Shown here in pieces: positions 7,186 through 11,889 of a stretch of DNA of 11,889 nucleotides (the first letter of the stretch is position 1; the number at the start of each line of letters is the position of its first letter). The position numbers and the translations under genes were made by a program. Under the pieces are notes generated by a model. The model was not told where the DNA came from. It saw only the letters and a list, made by a program, of their open reading frames with translations, and made no database searches. The stretch covers positions 1-11,889 of the forward strand of contig CAZSOQ010000166.1 of assembly GCA_964608495.1 (NCBI GenBank), given 5' to 3'. The stretch comes from JAKORR01 sp964608495. Lineage in GTDB: Bacteria > Armatimonadota > Zipacnadia > Zipacnadales > FEN-943.

Positions 7186-7542
7186 CTACCGTGCGCTGGC
7201 AGCGTCTCGGTCGGCCAGGGCCTGTTCGAAGGCCCTCGGGAACAGGTGGAACACCGGGTCATACAGCGAGCGCAGGAGCACCCCAGACTGCGCGTCAGTT
7301 GTCACAATGACGAGCGCGCGGTCGCGGTAGACGAAGAACCGGAACGCCAGCAGAGCGCCGCCAACGACCAGGCACACGAACGACCCGCCTATCACTACCC
7401 ACGTGGGCATGTCCACGTGCCGGGTCCTGCTGGATAGGAGCAGGAGACCGCCGAACTCCTTGGCCGCCCAGAAGCCTGCGCCTGCGCCGGTGGCCAGGCT
7501 CCACAGGAGCATCAGACAGTCATGCAGACCGACGATCGCCAC
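7186..7542 (-). CDS. Hypothetical membrane protein with two predicted TM segments
   Basis: 118 residues from a GTG at 7542. Residues about 8-28 (CLMLLWSLATGAGAGFW) and 48-70 (TWVVIGGSFVCLVVGG and on to FRFFVY) are hydrophobic, with a positively charged SSRTRH loop between them. A soluble tail of about 45 residues follows (RDRALVIVTTDAQSGV..., FPRAFEQALADRD). The amino-acid make-up and order look like a genuine small membrane protein; I do not recognise the family. An ATG at 7512 is an alternative start, just after the TGA (7522-7520) of an upstream minus-strand frame, which would allow translational coupling. Neither start has a strong ribosome binding site. It is convergent with the GH99-like gene. 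Confidence 0.55.
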   Translation of the reverse strand: MAIVGLHDCLMLLWSLATGAGAGFWAAKEFGGLLLLSSRTRHVDMPTWVVIGGSFVCLVVGGALLAFRFFVYRDRALVIVTTDAQSGVLLRSLYDPVFHLFPRAFEQALADRDAASAR

Positions 7543-7870
7543 CGCCCCCCTGCGTTCCCTGCGTCTGCCCGTCCTCTGCCGAAGCGTCCAGGAACGACCC
7601 GATGGGCTCCTCGGCCATCTTCAGCAGTCGCCCTCTCACCCTCAACCACCAGCAAGGTATAGAGGCCTGGGGACGATTGTGTCCCCACGTGAAGCAGCCG
7701 TCGAGAGTGGGCACTGACACAGCGTAGCGCCCAACGGTCCCCTGCGGCAACAGCACGTTGTATCCCCCAGCCTCGCTCGCCATCGCCCGCGACGATCTTC
7801 TCGACCCTTCCGCCCGCGTCGAGCCCTTCCCGGAGGCGCCGCAAGAGGACGGCCCGTACCTCCCGCCGGC
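7520..7870 (-). pseudogene. Possible decayed minus-strand gene, frame changes
   Basis: Protein-like pieces alternate between two minus-strand frames. Reading right to left: one frame gives AVLLRRLREGLDAGGRVEKI then VAGDGERGWG. The other takes over with GYNVLLPQGTVGRYAVSVPT then LDGCFTWG. The first resumes with PGLYTLLVVEGERATAE, and the second ends with MAEEPIGSFLDASAEDG to a TGA at 7520-7522. G/C-ending codons favour whichever frame looks protein-like, at least at the first switch. This fits a frameshifted gene, but it is a by-eye judgement. The shortest intact alternative is 7520-7783 (87 residues) from an ATG without a ribosome binding site. No family is recognised. Confidence 0.3.
7668..7687. 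repeat. Perfect 7-bp hairpin, REP-like palindrome
   Basis: TGGGGAC at 7668-7674 and GTCCCCA at 7681-7687 pair perfectly around a 6-nt loop (GATTGT). There is no T-run on either side, so an intrinsic terminator is not indicated. GGGGAC/GTCCCC palindromes of this kind occur as dispersed extragenic repeats in several bacterial groups. Only one copy is present here. Confidence 0.45.
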
Positions 7871-8121
7871 GTCACCGGGGCCCTGCCACGGTTCCCCTTG
7901 CGCCGGAACACTCCCCGAGCCCGGGCGCCACAACGCCTGCCCTCCACTCTCTGCATCACCCATCCCACCGCGCCACTACGCCCAGGGCGATCCTTCGCTC
8001 TTCCGGCCTGTGCTGCTATTCCTGCTGCCCCTACTGACATGACGCGACGCTTCCCGCGCCCTTCATCGTTCCCCCGAACCTATCCTGCGGGGACTGAACA
8101 CTCCTCCGCCAGGCCGTCGCC

Positions 8122-8150
8122 TTCCGCGAAGCCGCGAATTGGCTTAGACT
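8122..8150 (+). promoter_or_regulatory. Weak candidate promoter for the aminotransferase operon
   Basis: TAGACT (8145-8150) matches TATAAT at four of six positions and lies in a locally AT-richer patch. At the 17-nt spacing the -35 position reads TTCCGC, a poor match. Transcription would begin near 8157, giving a leader of about 50 nt. Confidence 0.28.
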
Positions 8151-8192
8151 AGCCCGACCCGACACGCGCGTCTTGTGTAGCCCCTTGCCACG

Positions 8193-8199
8193 AGGAGGG
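8193..8199 (+). promoter_or_regulatory. Shine-Dalgarno site fixing the aminotransferase start
   Basis: AGGAGGG sits just before the ATG at 8206 (GGAGG to ATG spacing 7 nt) and excludes the longer in-frame start at 8173. Confidence 0.65.
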
Positions 8200-8205
8200 C
8201 GAGCC

Positions 8206-9579
8206 ATGGCCTTGCCTGCCGACTACTGGGCATCCCTTCCGCCCGACAGTGTCCCGCGGATCGTGACCGACCGCCTTCCCGGCCCTGCCTCCGAGGCCCT
8301 GAACGCCCGGGGCATGGCCTACATGGTCGGCTACTCCAGCCAGGTCCGCCTCTTCCCGGTGGCCTTCGAGCGCGGCCACGGAGTGACCCTCACGGACGTG
8401 GACGGCAACGTCTACCTCGACTTCTCCAGCGGCATCTACGTCACGACCCTGGGCCACTGCCACCCGAAGATCAGCGAGGCCGTCGCCCAGGCCGCCCGCA
8501 CCTTGATGAACTGCCACGACTTCAACACTCCCATCAAGGTCAAGCTGCTGGAGAAGCTTGCCCAGGTCCAGCCCTGGGACCTCACCGGCCTCCAGCTCTA
8601 CGACAGCGGCACCACGGCCGTCGAGGCTGGCCTGCGCGTCTGTCGCGCTGCGACCGGCAGGACCGAGTTCCTCTCGTGCTTCATGGACTTCCACGGCAAG
8701 ACGGGGCATGCGGTCAGCCTGGGCAAGATGAATCCCACCAACGGCCCCGGTCGCAGCCAGGGCTTCTACCTTGTGCCGCGCCCCTATCCCTACCGGCCGC
8801 TCTTCACTCGCCCCGACGGCTCCCTCGACACCGACGCCTACTTGGACCTGTACGACCAGTTCATCGAGAACGCCACCACGGGCCAGGTCGCGGCCTTCGT
8901 CCTCGAGCCGGTCCAGGGCTGGGCCGGCTCCATCTTCCCGCCCGACGACTTCTTCCCCAAGCTGCGGCGCTTCTGCGATGAGCGCGGCCTTCTGCTCATG
9001 GCCGACGAGGTGCTCACCAGCATGGGCCGCACGGGCAAGTTCTTCGCCCTCGAGCACTGGGACACGGCCCCCGACGTCGTCACCGTCGGCAAGGGCTTCG
9101 GCAACGGCTTCCCCGTCACCGCGATGCTCGTGTCCGAGAAGTATAGGGACAGCATCGCCGGCATCTCGGCCTCCACCAGCTACGGCGGCAATCCCATGGC
9201 CTGCGCCGCCGCCCTGGCCAGCCTTCAGGTCATCGAGGACGAGGGCCTGCTGGACCACGCCCTCGAGCTCGGCGCCTTCTTCACCCGCAGGATGGCCCAG
9301 ATCCGCGACGCCCACCCCATCGTCGGCGACGCGCGTGGCCTGGGCTGCCTCCTGGGCATCGAGTTGGTCAAGGACCGCCAGACGAAGGAGCCCTTCGTCG
9401 AGGCCGGGAAGCTGGTATACCAGCGCGCCTTCCGCAAGGGCCTGGCCTGGGTGCCTGCGGGGCACATCCTCCGCATGTCGCCGCCCATCGTCATGGACCT
9501 GCCCTTGGCGGCCAAGGGCATGGACCTCATCGAGGAGTCCATCGCCGAGGTTGAGCAGGAGCTCGGCTACGGAAGCTGA
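8206..9579 (+). CDS. Class III PLP-dependent aminotransferase
   Basis: 457 residues, the usual length for the class III (fold type I) family that includes GABA, ornithine, acetylornithine and AGXT2-type aminotransferases. Seen in order: DVDGNVYLDFSSGI (about 65-80), GHCHPKI, the phosphate-binding loop DSGTTAVEA (133-141, normally SGSEANE), the ring-stacking region FHGKTG (162-167), ADEV with Asp267 binding the pyridine nitrogen, and the Schiff-base Lys296 in VGKGFGNGFP. SYGGNPMAC at 325-333 has Ser325 where Thr commonly contacts the cofactor phosphate. ATG at 8206 is fixed by GGAGG 7 nt upstream; an in-frame TTG at 8173 is rejected. The FGGY kinase follows after 3 nt. It transfers an amino group to or from an omega-amine or aldehyde/ketone substrate; which one cannot be told. 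The carbohydrate context suggests an aminated sugar-derived substrate. Confidence 0.93.
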   Translation: MALPADYWASLPPDSVPRIVTDRLPGPASEALNARGMAYMVGYSSQVRLFPVAFERGHGVTLTDVDGNVYLDFSSGIYVTTLGHCHPKISEAVAQAARTLMNCHDFNTPIKVKLLEKLAQVQPWDLTGLQLYDSGTTAVEAGLRVCRAATGRTEFLSCFMDFHGKTGHAVSLGKMNPTNGPGRSQGFYLVPRPYPYRPLFTRPDGSLDTDAYLDLYDQFIENATTGQVAAFVLEPVQGWAGSIFPPDDFFPKLRRFCDERGLLLMADEVLTSMGRTGKFFALEHWDTAPDVVTVGKGFGNGFPVTAMLVSEKYRDSIAGISASTSYGGNPMACAAALASLQVIEDEGLLDHALELGAFFTRRMAQIRDAHPIVGDARGLGCLLGIELVKDRQTKEPFVEAGKLVYQRAFRKGLAWVPAGHILRMSPPIVMDLPLAAKGMDLIEESIAEVEQELGYGS

Positions 9580-9582
9580 CGC

Positions 9583-11055
9583 ATGTCCCTATACCTGACC
9601 TTCGATCTGGGCACCACGGCCCTGAAGACCGGGCTGTTCGATGGCGACGGGCGCCTGCTCGCCCTGCACACCGTCGAGTACACGCCCGCGTCGCCTCGTC
9701 CCGACTGGGCCGAGATGGATCCCGAGACCTACTGGCGGGCCGCCGTGGCGGGCGCGCGGGCCGTGTTCCAGGCCGCCGAGCGCCCGCCGGCGGACCTCAC
9801 GGCCCTTGGGTTCAGCTCCCAGGGCCAGACCTTCCTCCCTGTGGACGTCGCCGGCCGCCCCCTGCACGCCGCCATCGTCTGGGTGGACAAGCGCGCCGCC
9901 CCGCTGGCCGAGGAGTGGTGCGAGACGTGGCTCTCGCCGGACGAGTACCGGCGCCTCACGGGCTACCCGCGGGTCCCGCCCGAGCTGACGCTGTTCAAGA
10001 TCGCCTGGCTCGCCCGGCACAGGCCCGAGGCCCGCGCGGCCCATCGCTTCCTCGGCCTGCCCGACTACCTCATCCACCGGCTCACCGGGGAGTTCGCCAC
10101 CGACTACAACCTCGCGCAGATGACCGGCATGTACGACGTGGAGGCGCGGGCCTGGGCCCCGAGGCTGCTCGACGCGGCGGGTATCGCGATGGACCAGCTC
10201 CCCGCCGTACACGCCCCCGGGACGGTCGTCGGCACAGTCCTTCCGGCCCCCGCGGAGGAGCTAGGCATACCCCCGGGGGTCCCCGTCGCCGTGGGGGCCA
10301 ACGACCAGCTCGCCGGCGCCCTCGGCGCGGGCAACGTGCGCCCGGGGCTGGTCACCGAGACCACGGGCACCGCCCTGGCCGTCATCGCCAGCACTCCCTC
10401 GCGCCTCGACGACCCGCGTATGTACGCCGGCCGCCACGCCGTGCCCGGCCTCTGGTACGCCATGCCCTTCGGCAACAGCTCGGCCATTGTGCTCAAGTGG
10501 TTCCGCGACCTGTGCGCGCCCGGCGCGGACTATGACCACTTCCTCGCGGCCGTCGCCGATGTCCCGCCCGGCTGCGACGGCCTCTCCGTACTACCACATT
10601 TTGCGGGTGCCGGCTCGCCCACCTTCAATCCCCACGCCCGCGGCGCCCTCGTCGGCCTCACCCTCGGCCACACACGCGCCCACATCGCCCGCGCCATCAT
10701 GGAATCCTGCGCCTGCCTGCTCCGGGAGATGCTCGATCCCCTGGCGGATCACGGCCTCCGGCTGGCCTCGGTCCGATCCCTGGGCGGCGCCGCCCGCAGC
10801 GATCTGTGGCTGCAGATGAAGGCCGACCTCCTCGGTCTGCCCGTCGAGCGGCCCGCTTGCCCGGACGCCGCGTCCCTCGGCGCGGCCATGCTCGCGGCCA
10901 CGGGCACGGGCCGGTTCGCCTCGGTGGCCGACGCCGCCGGCGCCTGGTACCGTCCCGACCGCCTCTTCCAGCCCAACCCGGCGCTCCTCGATACCTATAG
11001 CGCGCTCTACCGGCGGTATCTGGAGCTATACGACCTTCTCTACGCCGGGGGCTAA
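9583..11055 (+). CDS. FGGY-family carbohydrate kinase, xylulokinase-like
   Basis: 490 residues, normal for FGGY kinases. It phosphorylates a sugar or polyol with ATP in the cytoplasm. Seen: the N-terminal ATP phosphate-binding DLGTT (8-12); SSQGQTFLPVD, in the place of the substrate-contact loop of xylulokinases; WVDKR with Asp102 and Arg104, the sugar-contact motif (WxDxR); the catalytic base Asp241 in GANDQLAGALG; the second phosphate loop ETTGTA (259-264); and the adenosine motif LGGAARSDLW from 400, followed by DAASLGAAMLA. All core motifs are intact, so it should be active. The start lies 3 nt after the aminotransferase stop with only a weak ribosome binding site, which suggests translational coupling. 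Substrate: a ketopentose such as D- or L-xylulose is the first guess; ribulose, fuculose, erythritol-type or amino-sugar substrates are not excluded. A 59-nt gap precedes the next gene. Confidence 0.93.
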   Translation: MSLYLTFDLGTTALKTGLFDGDGRLLALHTVEYTPASPRPDWAEMDPETYWRAAVAGARAVFQAAERPPADLTALGFSSQGQTFLPVDVAGRPLHAAIVWVDKRAAPLAEEWCETWLSPDEYRRLTGYPRVPPELTLFKIAWLARHRPEARAAHRFLGLPDYLIHRLTGEFATDYNLAQMTGMYDVEARAWAPRLLDAAGIAMDQLPAVHAPGTVVGTVLPAPAEELGIPPGVPVAVGANDQLAGALGAGNVRPGLVTETTGTALAVIASTPSRLDDPRMYAGRHAVPGLWYAMPFGNSSAIVLKWFRDLCAPGADYDHFLAAVADVPPGCDGLSVLPHFAGAGSPTFNPHARGALVGLTLGHTRAHIARAIMESCACLLREMLDPLADHGLRLASVRSLGGAARSDLWLQMKADLLGLPVERPACPDAASLGAAMLAATGTGRFASVADAAGAWYRPDRLFQPNPALLDTYSALYRRYLELYDLLYAGG

Positions 11056-11114
11056 GCACTTGCGCACGTTACACCCATGCGGCGACCCGCGTCATACCCA
11101 GGGAGGTACCGAAC

Positions 11115-11889
11115 ATGTCCTACCTGTTCCGCGATCAGTCCTCGACCGACCTCCGGGCCCACCTGGAGCGCCCTTCGCTGCTGATCCTGCCCGTGGGGAC
11201 CACGGAGGAGCACGGCCCGCACCTGCCCGTGGACACCGACGCCCGCATCGCCGAGGCCTTTGGCGAGGGCCTGGCGGCCGCGGTGGCCCCGGACCTGCCG
11301 GTTCTGCTCATGGACACGATCCGCTACGGCTACTCCATGCGGATCATGCAGCAGTGGCCCGGCACGATCGTCGTGCGCACCCGCGTCTTCATGGACTACG
11401 TCTTCGACATCTGCCGCTCGGTGCTCGACATGGGCTTCACCAAGCTGGCGATTCTTGACTGCCACGGCCATCACAGCGGCCTGCTCAGCACTGTCAGCCG
11501 CGAGCTCTGCGACGCCTGCGGCCGCGCCGTGGCCCTTGTCAGCCCCGCCGTGCTCTCGCGCGAGGCCTACAACGCCGTGCGCAGGTCCGCCCAGGGCGGC
11601 TCGATCCACGGTGGCGAGTGGGAGACCTCCGTCCTCCTGTACCTCAGCCCCGACGTCGTCGCCATGGACACGGCCGACGATCAGGACATCATGCGCTACC
11701 ACTCGGACTTCGTGGCGGGCGACAGCTTCCTCGGCAGCCAGCAGGTAGGCTGGTCCACCTGGTACCTTCAGCCCAGCAAGTCCGGCATCTACGGCGACCC
11801 CACCAGGGCCTGCGCCGAGACGGGGCGTGTCATATTCGAGGCGGCCGTGACCCGCGGCGCTCAGTTCCTCAAGGAGTACTGGGCCAGAG
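11115..11889 (+). CDS. Creatininase-family metal-dependent amidohydrolase, 3' end cut by window edge
   Basis: 258 codons are open to the right edge. The family is usually about 240-270 residues, so nearly all of it is present. ATG at 11115 has GGAGG 8 nt upstream. The first family motif is intact: LPVGTTEEHGPHLPVDTD, giving probable metal ligands Glu31, His33 and Asp42. His117 in LDCHGHHS lies where the family normally has NGHGGN, so the flanking residues are unusual. IHGGEWETS (164-172) matches the HAGExETS segment with His165, Glu168 and Glu170. Members open cyclic amides (creatininase), deformylate a pterin/flavin precursor (ArfB) or trim a peptide (MftE); none of their partner genes is seen here. 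No signal peptide is seen, so it is probably cytoplasmic. Operon context with an aminotransferase and sugar kinase suggests hydrolysis of a cyclic or N-acyl intermediate, which is inference. Confidence 0.9.
   Translation, partial: MSYLFRDQSSTDLRAHLERPSLLILPVGTTEEHGPHLPVDTDARIAEAFGEGLAAAVAPDLPVLLMDTIRYGYSMRIMQQWPGTIVVRTRVFMDYVFDICRSVLDMGFTKLAILDCHGHHSGLLSTVSRELCDACGRAVALVSPAVLSREAYNAVRRSAQGGSIHGGEWETSVLLYLSPDVVAMDTADDQDIMRYHSDFVAGDSFLGSQQVGWSTWYLQPSKSGIYGDPTRACAETGRVIFEAAVTRGAQFLKEYWAR

Larger units (their letters stand above)
7871..8205. other. Intergenic stretch upstream of the aminotransferase operon
   Basis: About 335 nt with no supported gene. Open frames on both strands are Pro/Arg/Gly-rich and lack ribosome binding sites. 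It holds the leader and promoter candidate of the plus-strand operon near its right end. A short CCCCG/CGGGG pair near 8073-8094 is too weak to call a terminator. Confidence 0.5.

Noticed and set aside
7220..7235. TTCGAA stretch as a tRNA T-loop
   Set aside because: No acceptor, D or anticodon arms can be paired around it, and it lies inside the membrane protein gene.
7758..8042. Plus-strand open frame ending in a hydrophobic FRPVLLFLLPLLT
   Set aside because: No ribosome binding site, Pro-rich, overlaps the decayed minus-strand traces. The hydrophobic tail alone is not evidence of a gene.
8149..9465. Minus-strand open frame of 438 codons
   Set aside because: Antisense to the aminotransferase, whose active-site residues are all in the plus frame. 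The minus translation is Gly/Ala/Val/Asp-rich shadow sequence.
9589..10212. Minus-strand open frame of 207 codons opposite the FGGY kinase
   Set aside because: Antisense shadow; the kinase frame has the complete FGGY motif set.

Overview
This is a GC-rich bacterial chromosome segment that I read as two sugar-metabolism gene clusters separated by poorly coding DNA. No rRNA, tRNA, CRISPR array, transposase or phage gene is visible. The gene mix (very large secreted GH2 enzyme, GH99/DUF5010-like secreted protein, URO-D-like protein, FGGY kinase, creatininase-family protein) resembles uncultured polysaccharide degraders of the Planctomycetota, Armatimonadota, Sumerlaeota or related phyla. That is an impression from gene style; no marker gene is present to place the organism.

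Layout. (1) Positions 1-5580, minus strand: a likely three-gene operon read right to left, made of a small cupin related to D-lyxose isomerase (5107-5580), a uroporphyrinogen-decarboxylase-like protein (3998-5041) and a modular secreted GH2 glycosidase of more than 1300 residues (1-3929), whose C-terminus lies beyond the left edge. (2) 5581-5886: a divergent intergenic region with a candidate promoter on each strand. (3) 5887-6903, plus strand: a secreted GH99/DUF5010-like barrel protein. (4) 6904-8205: about 1.3 kb holding one believable small membrane protein gene (7186-7542, minus), traces of other minus-strand coding DNA that look frameshifted, and a short perfect hairpin. (5) 8206 to the right edge, plus strand: a tight run of a class III PLP aminotransferase, an FGGY sugar kinase 3 nt behind it, and a creatininase-family metal hydrolase that runs off the edge only a few residues short of the usual family length.

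How the genes may work together (inference): the secreted glycosidases would release sugars from a polysaccharide or glycoside. The lyxose-isomerase-like cupin would turn an aldose into a ketose, and the FGGY kinase would phosphorylate a ketose such as xylulose. The aminotransferase and the creatininase-like amidohydrolase suggest that the right-hand operon handles a nitrogen-containing compound, perhaps an amino sugar derivative or cyclic amide, but no known pathway is recognised. Several active sites depart from their family consensus: the GH99-like protein lacks one catalytic Glu, the URO-D-like protein keeps only part of a zinc site, and the creatininase has an altered NGHGGN-type motif. 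Nearly all long reading frames opposite the named genes are antisense shadows caused by high GC.
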